Shown here: positions 7,483-16,922 of the stretch, one piece after another
Numbering within the stretch: position 1 is the first letter of the stretch
Layout: the number at the start of each line of letters is the position of its first letter
From: JAJTFW01 sp903922455
GTDB taxonomy: Bacteria; Bacteroidota; Bacteroidia; AKYH767-A; OLB10
Length of the DNA stretch: 57,004 bases
Assembly: GCA_943329665.2 (NCBI GenBank)
Contig: CALQEU020000023.1
Coordinates: 1 to 57,004, forward strand
Direction: 5' to 3'
Program-made: the position numbers and the translations under genes
The notes under the pieces: generated by a model
The model's input: the letters and a program-made list of their open reading frames with translations, nothing else
Database searches by the model: none
What the model was told of the DNA's origin: nothing

Positions 7483-9066
7483 TTAAGAACCATTGAATCT
7501 GCTTGACTTTCCCCAAAGAAAGATAGCATTTAGAAAGGCGAAGAAAGTAACTCCTGCTTGTGTTTCGAGCGTATCCTCGTTGAAGAAAGACCCTATGGCA
7601 ATGATGAGAAAAGCGAGGTAAATATAATTTTGTTGTTGGCAGGCATATCGGACAGAAAAAAGTAAAACGAATATGAAAAACAATAATCCTGGCCATCCAA
7701 AGGCTACAGCGAAACTTAAGTACTGATTGTGTGCTCGTAGCCTCCACTCTTTTGCCAAATTGGAATTTATTTCATTATACATTTCTTGAAATGCATCAGG
7801 AACATCTCCTGTACCTACACCGGTAAGGGGATGCTTTTGAATAATTTTTTTGGAAGCTTTCCAATATTCTAATCGTTGCGCTAATGAATGTCCGTTAGCG
7901 TCATTGTTGAAATGATAGTTTCGGTATTCTGATGCTAATTCTTTAAGACGATATTGAATACTATTTCTTCCTGCTTCCGATTCAGGCGTTGGAAATCCTC
8001 TTTCAATAAGTTGTACATCTTCCTCCGACAATTTCTGAATGCCTGCAGCATCCTTCGTCAAATATTTAAATGTAAGGTAACGCATCAACGTTACTAATTG
8101 CATATGGCCTTGTTGATCTAAATCCCATACACTTTGCGAGCTTCGTGTTGACCAAGCAGTATCCATTTCGTACTCGTTATACTGCCTCCAAACTAATCGG
8201 CCTTCCTCCACATCTTGCCTCGACCAATCATTTTGATAAACATTTCCACGTGCAGTGACTTTCAATTTATAATTAGAAGCTTCTTCATACGGTTGAATGG
8301 ATTGAACAAAAATAGCATCGTAACTTCTCCATCCAGCAAAAAGAATCAACAACAACAAAACAGTGGTCGCCATTTTAACTCCATTATTTTTTTTCTTGAT
8401 TCCAAAAAAAACAATGGCTACAGCGAATAATAGAGCAAGCAATAATAATCCAGTGATCGATTGCAATAAAATCAAAAAGTAAAAACACCATAAAATTAAA
8501 ATTCCATACCCTAGCTTTTCAATATTTGAATTCGCTTCTTTGGCATAATACAAACTCATAACGATACTTACATCAATCAAAAGACTTAGCCGAATATGCG
8601 AGATGAAAACACTTAAATCGCGGAAGCCGTGTACTTCCTTTCCAGTCCAACCTTGGTAAGTTGCCCAACCTGTGATCGTAGACACCAAGACTCCTAAAAA
8701 GAGAAAATGAAATAAAATACGTACTTGCTTCACCGTTAGTTGAGGCCTAGCTGCGATGAATAAGGGCATGAGTAAGAGTGGAAGCTTTACTGTGATGTCC
8801 TTCATCGCATACTTGAAATCGGTTGTATTCCATAATCCCATTATATGCATCAAAAACAATCCTATGAACAACCAAAAAATTGTTTGCTTGGTTGCGAATT
8901 GTAAACGGGATTTTAAATTTCCAGCGAGTAACCATCCACCCGCCATAATGAATTGTCCTAAACTCATTCCTAAATTCCACAATGGCATCGAAAACGCAGT
9001 TAAGATCACACCGAAAAAAAAGATTGCGGAGCCTACTCTATGAACTGTTTTCTTATCTTTTATCAT
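7483..9066 (-). CDS. O-antigen ligase / polymerase-like membrane protein
   Basis: 527 residues with about ten to twelve hydrophobic segments and one large hydrophilic loop (roughly residues 245-440), the architecture of Wzy_C/O-antigen ligase family proteins. The family signature region is HPLTGVGTGDVPDAF (just after residue 400) followed by RAHNQYLSFAVAFGWPGLL, whose His and Arg/Asn residues are conserved in ligases that transfer glycan from a lipid carrier. Likely inner-membrane, acting on surface polysaccharide. The extracytoplasmic loop is long for the family. It lies 69 nt downstream of the S41 protease gene and may share its transcript. Confidence 0.75.
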   Translation of the reverse strand: MIKDKKTVHRVGSAIFFFGVILTAFSMPLWNLGMSLGQFIMAGGWLLAGNLKSRLQFATKQTIFWLFIGLFLMHIMGLWNTTDFKYAMKDITVKLPLLLMPLFIAARPQLTVKQVRILFHFLFLGVLVSTITGWATYQGWTGKEVHGFRDLSVFISHIRLSLLIDVSIVMSLYYAKEANSNIEKLGYGILILWCFYFLILLQSITGLLLLALLFAVAIVFFGIKKKNNGVKMATTVLLLLILFAGWRSYDAIFVQSIQPYEEASNYKLKVTARGNVYQNDWSRQDVEEGRLVWRQYNEYEMDTAWSTRSSQSVWDLDQQGHMQLVTLMRYLTFKYLTKDAAGIQKLSEEDVQLIERGFPTPESEAGRNSIQYRLKELASEYRNYHFNNDANGHSLAQRLEYWKASKKIIQKHPLTGVGTGDVPDAFQEMYNEINSNLAKEWRLRAHNQYLSFAVAFGWPGLLFFIFVLLFSVRYACQQQNYIYLAFLIIAIGSFFNEDTLETQAGVTFFAFLNAIFLWGKSSRFNGS

Positions 9067-9135
9067 TGAGCATGGGCACTACATTGCATATTTAACGTAT
9101 CGTAGGTAAAACAAATCGACACCACCATAAAAAAA

Positions 9136-10818
9136 TCAAGGTTTATACGAACGGCTCAACATCGACTGATAGACTGATGGTGCTTTCAAGGCTTTGATGG
9201 CAGAGAGAATATCGGGATCGTCGTTAAAGCTTGCTTCGATACGACCATTTTGATAGTAGTAACGAGAAACAATTTCATTTTCCAAAAGCAATTTTACTTC
9301 TTGCTTATTTAAGCGAAGATCAGTTGCCTTATCATGAGCCAATACTTTTTGCACAGATTCATACGCTGCTTTAATATGCTCGAAGTACTTTTCCTTTTCT
9401 GCCTTTTCTTTTAATTCTTCGAGCATAATTTCACTCTCCGTTGTATATTCATAATCCTTGCTGCTTTGCCATGTAATAAAATTTTCGAATTCTTCATCGG
9501 TTATCGTAAAGCTTCTTGCGTTACCGATGGTTGGATGAGAAAGTTTATACTCTGTAGCATAATCAAACAAAATATAATTATTAATTAATGATCTTGATAT
9601 GCTACTGATAGCAGGCGCTTCTGTAGCAAAATCTGGCGAAATACCTCCACCGTCAAAAACTTTGCGACCCATCTTGGTTTTAAATTCTGAGATCAACGAA
9701 TCGGGAACTTTACCAACACTACCATCTGGATTGCGATGCGTATAATCGAGCGCTTGAATACATCTACCACTCGGAATATAATATTTAGCAGTAGTAATTT
9801 TCAATTGTGAATTGTAAGTAAGTGGTCGAGTTGTTTGCACCAACCCTTTTCCAAAAGTACGTTGACCAATAATCACTGCACGATCTAAATCTTGCAATGC
9901 ACCGCTCACAATTTCTGCTGCCGATGCAGAACCACTACTTACCAATACAACAAGTGGCGTTTTAGTGTCGACTGTTGGATTCAAGGAACGATATACTTTA
10001 TCCCACTCTTTTACTTTTCCTTTGGTGCTTACTACTTCTTGACCTTTGTCGACAAATACATTTACAATATTCACGGCTTCATTTAAAAGTCCACCGGGGT
10101 TTCCGCGCAAATCCAAAATCAATCCTTTTACTTTTTGCTTGTTCACCAAATCTTCTACCGCATGTTTCATTTCTTGTCCAGCGTAATCAGTAAAACTACC
10201 CAGACGTATATATCCGAACTGATCATCCGTTACTCCGTAATAAGGAACGTTTTTAATTGTAATTTCTTCACGCATTAACTTCAATGCAACTAGTTCTGCA
10301 GATCCCTTTCTTTCAACTTTTATAGATATAGGAGTATTCGGTTGCCCTTTTAACATTTTTGAGATCTCATCGTACTTTTTTCCTTTCACTGCTTTATCAT
10401 CAATGTCCCGGATGATATCGCCTGCTTGTAATCCAGATTTTTGTGCAGGAAAACCTTCGTACGGATCGGTGATGATTACATCTTCTCCACGCTGGCCAAT
10501 CAATGCACCAATACCACCGTACTGTCCTGTAGTGATGAAACGATAATCTTCTGCATCATCTTCAGGTATAAATTGCGTGTATGGATCTAAGCTTTCGAGC
10601 ATAGAATTGATACATTCCTCCACCAACAATTTCGGATCGGTGGGATCCACATAATACACCGTGAGTTCACGAAGTACCGTTGTGAAAATATCGAGGTTAC
10701 GACTTAGCTCGAAGAAATTATCGTTTGCACTTTTAAACGAATACAAACCCATCCCCACCACAAGAGCAAGAATGTACATTCGGAAGCGACGTAAATTTTT
10801 AGAAATTTTTTCTTTCAT
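9136..10818 (-). CDS. S41 family C-terminal processing peptidase
   Basis: 560 residues. An N-terminal membrane anchor (about 12-30, MYILALVVGMGLYSF) is followed by a PDZ domain (about 95-180, with QYGGIGALIG and SGLQAGDIIRDIDD) and the protease domain. The catalytic serine is in SSGSASAAEIVSGALQD (around 297-299) and the general-base lysine is K324 in TFGKGLVQT. These proteases trim or degrade envelope proteins in the periplasm. The length matches Bacteroidota CtpA-like enzymes. It starts 8 nt after the yidD stop, as the last clearly linked member of the rnpA-yidD run. Confidence 0.92.
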   Translation of the reverse strand: MKEKISKNLRRFRMYILALVVGMGLYSFKSANDNFFELSRNLDIFTTVLRELTVYYVDPTDPKLLVEECINSMLESLDPYTQFIPEDDAEDYRFITTGQYGGIGALIGQRGEDVIITDPYEGFPAQKSGLQAGDIIRDIDDKAVKGKKYDEISKMLKGQPNTPISIKVERKGSAELVALKLMREEITIKNVPYYGVTDDQFGYIRLGSFTDYAGQEMKHAVEDLVNKQKVKGLILDLRGNPGGLLNEAVNIVNVFVDKGQEVVSTKGKVKEWDKVYRSLNPTVDTKTPLVVLVSSGSASAAEIVSGALQDLDRAVIIGQRTFGKGLVQTTRPLTYNSQLKITTAKYYIPSGRCIQALDYTHRNPDGSVGKVPDSLISEFKTKMGRKVFDGGGISPDFATEAPAISSISRSLINNYILFDYATEYKLSHPTIGNARSFTITDEEFENFITWQSSKDYEYTTESEIMLEELKEKAEKEKYFEHIKAAYESVQKVLAHDKATDLRLNKQEVKLLLENEIVSRYYYQNGRIEASFNDDPDILSAIKALKAPSVYQSMLSRSYKP

Positions 10819-10826
10819 AATTCATA

Positions 10827-11048
10827 TTAGGGAACGGGATCATAACCATGGCCACCCCAAGGGTTACAAGACAGAATTCGTTTAATGGCGAGCCAACCGC
10901 CTTTGAATGGACCATATTTTTTGATGGCATCTGCGCCATATTCCGAACAGGTAGGAGTATAACGGCAGGCAGGTCCTAAATATGGTGAAATTGCATTTTT
11001 ATAAAAAGCAATCAAGGCAAGAAAGAATTTACTTAGTATTTTTTTCAC
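10827..11048 (-). CDS. yidD: Membrane protein insertion efficiency factor YidD
   Basis: 73 residues beginning at a GTG. It shows the full family pattern: an amphipathic N-terminus (FFLALIAFYKNAISPYLG), the CRYTPTCSEYGADAI motif with its conserved cysteines, KGGWLAIKRILSC, and the NPWGGHGYDPVP tail. YidD assists YidC-dependent membrane insertion at the inner leaflet. It overlaps the end of rnpA by 20 nt, the conserved bacterial rnpA-yidD arrangement, although rpmH is not adjacent here. Confidence 0.95.
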   Translation of the reverse strand: MKKILSKFFLALIAFYKNAISPYLGPACRYTPTCSEYGADAIKKYGPFKGGWLAIKRILSCNPWGGHGYDPVP

Positions 11049-11442
11049 GGTCTTGAATAATCAGCTTCAAAAGTAGGATTATTTTCTCTTGAGTAACGTT
11101 ATAATCTAGAGGTGTATTGCACCGAGAAATGAACAATATGGCTAAGCCTATTTTCTTTTGATGGCAGTACTGGATGAGATCATGTTTATTGATTCGATAT
11201 GCCTCCCGCATGAGGCGTTTCATTCGGTTGCGGTCGTGGGCGAACTTCATCGCTCTTTTCGGAGCTGTAACTGCCATTTTTACTGGGAAATCATCGGCAT
11301 AAGGCTGAACCATAAAAAGCAAACGAACAGGGCCTCCGTGCAGGACTTTCCCCTCAGTGAAAAGTGCATCCAATATTTTCCTGCTCTTTAACTTTTCGTT
11401 AAAAGAGAAAGAATTCGACGGAAGAGGGAATGAAGGCATCAT
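11029..11442 (-). CDS. rnpA: Ribonuclease P protein component
   Basis: About 137 residues from ATG at 11442 (or 11439); the open frame extends to a TTG at 11457. It carries the RNase P protein signature: FNEKLKSRKILDALF near the N-terminus and the basic RAMKFAHDRNRMKRLMREAY motif (RNR type) that binds the catalytic RNA. It helps the RNA subunit remove tRNA 5' leaders. It overlaps yidD and follows hemD by 77 nt on the same strand. Confidence 0.93.
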   Translation of the reverse strand: MMPSFPLPSNSFSFNEKLKSRKILDALFTEGKVLHGGPVRLLFMVQPYADDFPVKMAVTAPKRAMKFAHDRNRMKRLMREAYRINKHDLIQYCHQKKIGLAILFISRCNTPLDYNVTQEKIILLLKLIIQDREKNTK

Positions 11443-11519
11443 GACCGGGCGCGGCAACGGATTAATGATTAGAAGAGGGCCAGGTTAGGAAAGGGTTGCT
11501 CAACGGATTTGAGCGATGG

Positions 11520-12260
11520 TTATTTATTCTTTTTCAAGTAGTTCTCAATGCTCATTGTCATGGATGGGGCTTCGGGAACTGGTGCTTGAATATCGAGACG
11601 AAGATTTGCTTCCACAACGGCTTGGGATGTTTGCGACCCGAAAGCTGCAATGAGGGTTGTATTTTGCTTAAAATCGGGGAAGTTTTTGAAGAGAGAAGTG
11701 ACTCCGGCCGGACTAAAGAACACCAACATATCATACTTCACATCTGCCAAATCACTTAAATCGGAACAAACGGTTCGGTAGATGGTCGACTTGGTGAACA
11801 TAATACCATGCGCATTCAAGGCGTCTGCAATTTCTTCTTTGGCAATGTCGGAGCAGGGCAATAAAAATCTTTCTTTCTTATGTTTCTTTAATACTTCCAA
11901 TAAGTCATTAATATTTTGCTTGCCGCTAAATATTTTGCGCTTGCGGAAAGTGATGTACTTCTGCAAATAAAATGCTGTTGACTCTGAAATACAAAAATAC
12001 TTCAGCTCCTCCATATTCGTAATACGCATTTCATTGCATATACGAAAGAAGTGATCGGCCGCGTGGCGACTGGTCAAGATGACAGCGGTGTGGTCGGCAA
12101 TGTTTATTCTGTCCTTGCGAAAATCTTTAGCAGCAATTCCCTCTACATGAATAAAGGGTCTGAAATCGATTTTCAGGTTGTGCTTTTTCGCTAGATCGTA
12201 ATAAGGCGACTTCTCTGACTCTGGCTTCGGCTGTGTAACTAGTATGGACTTTACTTTCAA
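11520..12260 (-). CDS. hemD: Uroporphyrinogen-III synthase
   Basis: 246 residues of the HEM4 family: LVTQPKPESEKSPYYDLA at the start, then ADHTAVILTSRHAADHFF and, in the second lobe, YDMLVFFSPAGVTSLFKNFPDF, where the Ser-Pro-x-Gly stretch lines the substrate cleft. It closes hydroxymethylbilane into the asymmetric uroporphyrinogen III for heme, siroheme or B12. The start is TTG (12258-12260): no upstream in-frame ATG exists and the N-terminal MKVKSILVTQP is what family members begin with. It follows the DUF4271 gene by 47 nt, a pairing typical of Bacteroidota. Confidence 0.9.
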   Translation of the reverse strand: MKVKSILVTQPKPESEKSPYYDLAKKHNLKIDFRPFIHVEGIAAKDFRKDRINIADHTAVILTSRHAADHFFRICNEMRITNMEELKYFCISESTAFYLQKYITFRKRKIFSGKQNINDLLEVLKKHKKERFLLPCSDIAKEEIADALNAHGIMFTKSTIYRTVCSDLSDLADVKYDMLVFFSPAGVTSLFKNFPDFKQNTTLIAAFGSQTSQAVVEANLRLDIQAPVPEAPSMTMSIENYLKKNK

Positions 12261-12307
12261 GGGTCGTTAATAAATGTGGTAATTTCCAAACTTCATTCGT
12301 CATTGCC

Positions 12308-13198
12308 CTACATCCCAGTCATTTTCCAAATGATCAGTAGAGGGGCGATTTCGAATGTGCAAAGGTACAAAAACAAATAAAATAGAGAGAAGCCTGGAAT
12401 TCCTGACCAAATTCCAATGACTCGAACGATTCGGTACACGAAAAGAAGTGCTATAATCCCTACTGCTATTAATAGAATCCAATGACGGTATTGAAGGGGT
12501 CCGTAGGCGAGTAAGATATTGATTGGCAATAATAAAAGGCCAATCATCATGATCATCAAAAAGACATTAAAAATGTACAATGCGACCGGTTTTTCAAGGT
12601 CAAAAACAGTACTCAGGAACCTCAATAGAATCATTTTTATCGAATAGGCAATAGCAACGGAAAGAGATAAAAAGACGAATCGGATGAGTCCTCCTTGTAA
12701 AACACCCATATCCCAATCCAAAAAAATACTTATTTGATACAAGAATAAACCCATCAACATATAGGAAATCATCGATAAAATGAGAGAGGCACGCTGCAAT
12801 AAGACACTTTCATCTCTAACAATTTGGTTGGTAGTGGTGAAATTGTAAAATGCAGTATAAAGTTGGCGAAAGATGCGATAGTAGAAGAAGCGGAACCAAG
12901 TAAATAAGGCTACTAAAACGATCAAAGAAAGGGTGAACCAATCGCCAATTTCATTGGTGAGTGGTTGGGCGCTGGGGTGTTGGGGACGCAGTAAATGGCC
13001 TTGAAAAATGCGTGGACCCTGCAGCGATTTAGACACTTGAACAACGGAATCTTCCTTTAGTAGACTGACGGCCTCATCTTCATCTTGAAAGCGAAAAACA
13101 TTTTTAACCGGAGCAGCGCTTGAATCTATAGTCAACCCAGTCGTCACTGAATTAGTGAGAGGGGTAGTTGTATCCTGCTCTGTTTTAAATTCCTTCAT
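12308..13198 (-). CDS. DUF4271 membrane protein
   Basis: About 296 residues from the second of two start codons (ATG 13198; the one at 13201 is TTG). A soluble N-terminal third is followed by about six transmembrane helices, ending in the family-typical FLYLCTFEIAPLLIIWKM segment. DUF4271 proteins are Bacteroidota-specific, lie next to hemD, and have no established function. A heme-related membrane role is often suspected from context only. A perfect -7 box (TAAGTTTG) lies 13 nt upstream of the frame. Confidence 0.85.
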   Translation of the reverse strand: MKEFKTEQDTTTPLTNSVTTGLTIDSSAAPVKNVFRFQDEDEAVSLLKEDSVVQVSKSLQGPRIFQGHLLRPQHPSAQPLTNEIGDWFTLSLIVLVALFTWFRFFYYRIFRQLYTAFYNFTTTNQIVRDESVLLQRASLILSMISYMLMGLFLYQISIFLDWDMGVLQGGLIRFVFLSLSVAIAYSIKMILLRFLSTVFDLEKPVALYIFNVFLMIMMIGLLLLPINILLAYGPLQYRHWILLIAVGIIALLFVYRIVRVIGIWSGIPGFSLFYLFLYLCTFEIAPLLIIWKMTGM

Positions 13199-13214
13199 CA
13201 AATCGAATAATGCA

Positions 13215-13222
13215 CAAACTTA
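13215..13222 (-). promoter_or_regulatory. -7 box for the DUF4271-hemD-rnpA-yidD-S41 run
   Basis: TAAGTTTG on the minus strand, a perfect TAnnTTTG match placed 12-16 nt before the DUF4271 start. This is the only strong promoter-like site seen ahead of the five-gene run. Confidence 0.55.
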
Positions 13223-13368
13223 AAAAATTATACGGACGCTACATATAAAATAGTACAATCAAATTGTTATTAGGCATTACATAGGTCATCGATGAGGACA
13301 CAAGGAAAAAATTATTTTTTATGCTGATAAGCACTTAATGTAAATCAACCCATCCCACTGAAAAAAAA

Positions 13369-13932
13369 TTACTTTTTTACGTAAGGATTAAAATCGCACT
13401 CAATATTTACACGAATCACTTCTGCAATATTTGTAGTCATTAATTTCGGAATTCTGATTTTATAATCAGCTAAGGTGATATTAAAAGCGACTACCAAATT
13501 AATTTTGTCGCCACTAATTTTTAAGGTGCCTTTTTCCGTCACTGACCTTGTCACCCCATGCAAATCAAAAGTTCCAGTTGCGGTTACAGATGCAACAGTA
13601 TCGCGCGACCAATCGATTGTTTCATTAATTATTCCTTTGAAAGCAGCTTTAGGATATTTTTCTGACTCCACATACTTCTCGTTAAAATGCTCTTCCATGA
13701 GTGATTTATCAAACTTGAATGTTCGCATGGGGATATTAAAAAGAATATTGTTTAATTCTGTAGTTAATACCGCTGTCATGCTTTGCGATTTGGCTTCTAT
13801 GTCTTCAAACGGAGTCGCACTAAAAAAATAAGCCATACCTCCTGTTGCTAAAAATACTTTCTGTGCAATAACGGAAGGGGCTATACTAAGAAAGAGAATG
13901 GTTGCTAAAATATATTTTACTTTATTATTCAT
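13369..13932 (-). CDS. YceI-family periplasmic protein
   Basis: 187 residues with a signal peptide (MNNKVKYILATILFLSIAPSVIAQ) and a single YceI lipocalin-like domain. Family hallmarks are the paired strand motifs IPMRTFKFDKSLMEEHFNEKY and YPKAAFKG, then GTFDLHGVTRSVTEKGTL and a C-terminal IRVNIECDF strand. YceI proteins bind long isoprenoid or amphiphilic ligands in the periplasm; the ligand here is unknown. The mature region is complete. Monocistronic, followed upstream by a tandem-repeat tract. Confidence 0.85.
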   Translation of the reverse strand: MNNKVKYILATILFLSIAPSVIAQKVFLATGGMAYFFSATPFEDIEAKSQSMTAVLTTELNNILFNIPMRTFKFDKSLMEEHFNEKYVESEKYPKAAFKGIINETIDWSRDTVASVTATGTFDLHGVTRSVTEKGTLKISGDKINLVVAFNITLADYKIRIPKLMTTNIAEVIRVNIECDFNPYVKK

Positions 13933-13987
13933 AAATCAGATTTCATATGTTAAACCCTCATTTTGTGTCTGAGGATTGCAATATTAC

Positions 13988-14114
13988 TGCTTCGATCACT
14001 ATCTACGCAGTACACGTTCTGCTTCGATCACTATCTACGCAGTACACGTTCTGCTTCGATCACTATCTACGCAGTACACGTTCTGCTTCGATCACTATCT
14101 ACGCAGTACACGTT
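13988..14114. repeat. 32-bp tandem repeat, four copies
   Basis: Four head-to-tail copies, with essentially no divergence, of a 32-bp unit beginning TGCTTCGATCACTATCTACG start at 13988, 14020, 14052 and 14084; the last lacks its final base. There are no variable spacers, so it is a minisatellite and not a CRISPR array. It lies in the 235-bp gap between the YceI start and the ydcF-like stop codon. Short open frames across it on the plus strand are by-products of the repeat. Confidence 0.95.
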
Positions 14115-14167
14115 ATAAAGATAATATTATAATTACCGAATATCAGACTTGTCATTAAACATTCATG

Positions 14168-14893
14168 TTATATCCATCCTCGCAATTGATACCAGGCCAA
14201 TCCCATAAATTCTCGATAACAGAGAACCTGATAACGCAAATGATTCCAGAATTGGTATCTCAACTGCAAACTTCCACCTACTTCGGGCAGTGGAACATTA
14301 TTTCCTCCTAAATTACTATCCTTATAATCAAGATCCACCGGGCCGGATGCATTCCAAGTAGCTATACCACCCAATTGTGTAAATCCTAACTTTTCAAAAG
14401 TGAGTATGGCTCTTCGCATATGTTCTGGAGAGGTTATCAGAACACAACGTTGCTTCTCTGCACCAGGAAAAATACGCATTACTTCCATGCCTTCTGCGCG
14501 TGTATTTTTTCCTTTTATCTCGAGTATTATCTTGGTGCTATCCACACCACGAATCATCAAATCTTTTCGGATACCCCATGCATCACTAAGTTCTGGACGT
14601 ATACGTGCGGCCGCGGGTTGCGTAATGATCACTGTTGCCGATGGATTTTTCCTCCATGTTTCAGCAGCATACCATGAACGAATTAATGAAGACTCATCGG
14701 GATAACCCGCTCCGCCCATGATAATAATACATTGAGGTTGAAAATGGAATTCGCTCTTGCTTGTCCCTAACCAATGATAAATATAATATGGGCCATTGGT
14801 AAATGCAAAAAGAACCACCAAAATCAAAAAACTGGAAACGCTGATAAAAAGGATTTTAGCACATCGAATTAACTTCTGTTTCAAATTTTTCAT
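14168..14893 (-). CDS. YdcF/SanA-like DUF218 membrane protein
   Basis: About 241 residues from ATG at 14893. The frame is open to 15004, but a perfect -7 box lies between the two starts, so the shorter form is chosen. One N-terminal membrane helix (FISVSSFLILVVLFAF) precedes a DUF218 domain: CIIIMGGAGYPDESSLIRSW, VIITQPAAARIRPELSDAW, KNTRAEGMEVM and CVLITSPEHMRRAILTFEKL. The pattern is that of ElyC/SanA/YdcF proteins implicated in envelope integrity; catalytic activity is not established. It is divergent from the M1 peptidase gene. Confidence 0.78.
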   Translation of the reverse strand: MKNLKQKLIRCAKILFISVSSFLILVVLFAFTNGPYYIYHWLGTSKSEFHFQPQCIIIMGGAGYPDESSLIRSWYAAETWRKNPSATVIITQPAAARIRPELSDAWGIRKDLMIRGVDSTKIILEIKGKNTRAEGMEVMRIFPGAEKQRCVLITSPEHMRRAILTFEKLGFTQLGGIATWNASGPVDLDYKDSNLGGNNVPLPEVGGSLQLRYQFWNHLRYQVLCYREFMGLAWYQLRGWI

Positions 14894-14898
14894 TCGTA

Positions 14899-14906
14899 CA
14901 AAAGTA
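14899..14906 (-). promoter_or_regulatory. -7 box for the DUF218 gene
   Basis: TACTTTTG on the minus strand, a perfect TAnnTTTG match ending 5 nt before the ATG at 14893. It argues for that start and for a leaderless or near-leaderless mRNA. Confidence 0.6.
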
Positions 14907-15046
14907 CAAGAATTGCATGAAGCAATTAAAAAATAGATGGAGAATTTGGTCTGATTCTCGATCCTCCATATGCGTTTGTCGAAAAAACAGATTCGTTTAC
15001 ACAAGAATTACTTGTTTTAAATGAGATCTATTAACTTCGCAGCATT

Positions 15047-16900
15047 ATGCACAAACTACTAATTCTTGCATTTGCTATTATGATTATAGCTTCCTGCCAA
15101 TCTAATTCATCAAAAACTAAAGAAGAAAATATGTCCAGAAAAGATGTTCATTCATTTGCGCGCCCGCTAGAAGCCGTGGTTCGAAACTTAGACTTAGATC
15201 TACAAGTTGATTTTGATGCGAAGCAATTACGCGGTACGGCGACACTACAAATTGAAAATTTACAAAAAGTAAATCACTTGCATTTAGATTCGAGAGATTT
15301 AAAAATTGATAGTATTACATTAGATGATGGATTTGCTACCAAATATGAATTGATGCCTGCTGTTCCTTTTTTAGGAAGCGAATTAATTGTGCATATTAAA
15401 CCGAATACAAAAAAAGTAAAAATTGCATATTCTACAAGTCCGTCTGCTGCTGCATTGCAATGGCTCACACCGCAACAAACAGCAGGAGGTAATCATCCAT
15501 TTCTATTTACACAAAGTCAAGCCATCTTAGCACGTACCTGGATTCCGTTACAAGATTCTCCAGGCATTCGATTTACCTATCAAGCAAAAATTTCAATTCC
15601 CCCTGGATTGATGGCTTTGATGAGTGCAGAGAACGATACCGTTTTACATCCAGATGGCATTTACAATTTCAATATGCCGCAAGCTATTCCTTCTTATCTG
15701 ATGGCATTATCCGTAGGTGATTTAAAATTTCATGCTTATGATAAACGAAGTGGAATCTTTGCAGAACCCGTTACCATCGATAAAGCCGTTTATGAATTTG
15801 TGGATTTACCGAAGATGGTAATTGCGGCGGAAGAATTATATGGACCATACGCATGGGGACGTTACGATGTATTAGTATTACCTCCGAGTTTTCCTTTTGG
15901 CGGGATGGAAAATCCGCGCATCACATTTGCAACACCTACTATTATTGCAGGAGATCGTTCGTTAGTAGCTTTAATTGCACATGAACTTGCACATAGCTGG
16001 AGTGGGAACTTAGTAACCAATGCTACATGGAATGACTTCTGGTTAAACGAAGGGTTTACCGTTTACTTTGAATCGCGTATCATGGAAAAATTATATGGAA
16101 AAGATTTTGAAGACATGGCGACTGTTCTTGCAGAGGGAGAATTAAGAAAGACCGTAGAAGCGATGGGACCCGACAATCCCGATTCGCATTTGTATTTGAA
16201 CTTAGCAGGAAGAGATCCAGATGATGGAATGAGCGATATTGCTTACGAGAAAGGAAGATTCTTTTTACTCAATATTGAATTGGCAGTAGGTCGCGAACGT
16301 TGGGATAATTTCTTAAAACAATATTTTGCAGAGCATGCTTTTCAAAGTATCACGACGGAAGATTTTTTAGACTACTTGGAGAAAAAATTAATTCAAGGAG
16401 ATGGAAAACTGCGCAACACAAAAATCAGAGAAAACAGTTGGGTCTACGGTCCAGGCTTGCCTGATAACTTCCCGAAAGTTCATTCCGTGGAATTACAAAA
16501 AGTAGATGCGATAGTGAAAGCTTTTGAAGAGGGAAAGAAAATTGAAAATCCACAAGGTTGGACAACGCATCATTGGGTATACTTCTTAAGATCATTGCCT
16601 GACAGTTTATCGTTGGAAAAAATGAAACTATTAGACGATCAATTTGACTTCACTAATCGTGGCAACAGCGAAATATTATGTCAATGGTTGGAGATTTGCA
16701 TTCGCAGCAACTATGCTACTGCCTATGCATCCTTAGAAAAATTCCTAACGACGGTGGGTCGCCGAAAATTCTTAAAGCCATTATATTTGGCATTGACTGA
16801 AACAGCAGAAGGAAAAAAGAGAGCCCAAACCATCTATGCAAAAGCTCGACCCGGATATCACAGCGTAGCTACAGGAACGATTGATGAGATGTTACGATAA
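15047..16900 (+). CDS. M1-family aminopeptidase lipoprotein (LTA4 hydrolase-like)
   Basis: 617 residues. An N-terminal lipoprotein signal ends in a lipobox-type IIASC, so the enzyme is probably anchored in the envelope. The M1 peptidase core shows the exopeptidase motif FGGMENPRITFATPT and the zinc site HELAHSW followed 18 residues later by NEGF. The helical C-terminal domain seen in leukotriene-A4-hydrolase-type members follows (about residues 480-617). It removes N-terminal residues from peptides. A one-mismatch -7 box (TAACTTCG) lies just upstream, and a strong hairpin follows the stop. Confidence 0.92.
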   Translation: MHKLLILAFAIMIIASCQSNSSKTKEENMSRKDVHSFARPLEAVVRNLDLDLQVDFDAKQLRGTATLQIENLQKVNHLHLDSRDLKIDSITLDDGFATKYELMPAVPFLGSELIVHIKPNTKKVKIAYSTSPSAAALQWLTPQQTAGGNHPFLFTQSQAILARTWIPLQDSPGIRFTYQAKISIPPGLMALMSAENDTVLHPDGIYNFNMPQAIPSYLMALSVGDLKFHAYDKRSGIFAEPVTIDKAVYEFVDLPKMVIAAEELYGPYAWGRYDVLVLPPSFPFGGMENPRITFATPTIIAGDRSLVALIAHELAHSWSGNLVTNATWNDFWLNEGFTVYFESRIMEKLYGKDFEDMATVLAEGELRKTVEAMGPDNPDSHLYLNLAGRDPDDGMSDIAYEKGRFFLLNIELAVGRERWDNFLKQYFAEHAFQSITTEDFLDYLEKKLIQGDGKLRNTKIRENSWVYGPGLPDNFPKVHSVELQKVDAIVKAFEEGKKIENPQGWTTHHWVYFLRSLPDSLSLEKMKLLDDQFDFTNRGNSEILCQWLEICIRSNYATAYASLEKFLTTVGRRKFLKPLYLALTETAEGKKRAQTIYAKARPGYHSVATGTIDEMLR

Positions 16901-16922
16901 TCAAACCGAATAAAATTTATAT

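Noticed and set aside
8215..9043. Plus-strand frames opposite the O-antigen-ligase-like gene
   Set aside because: Basic, His/Ser/Asn-rich shadows of a membrane-protein gene; no start-site signals.
13988..14114. CRISPR array
   Set aside because: The 32-bp units are directly adjacent with no variable spacers, and no cas genes are nearby.
13947..14158. Two plus-strand open frames across the 32-bp repeats
   Set aside because: They are open only because the repeat has no stops; the peptides are repeats of the same words in rotating frames.
14894..15004. N-terminal extension of the DUF218 protein
   Set aside because: A perfect -7 promoter box lies within it and the extension would precede the membrane helix with a Cys-rich odd sequence.
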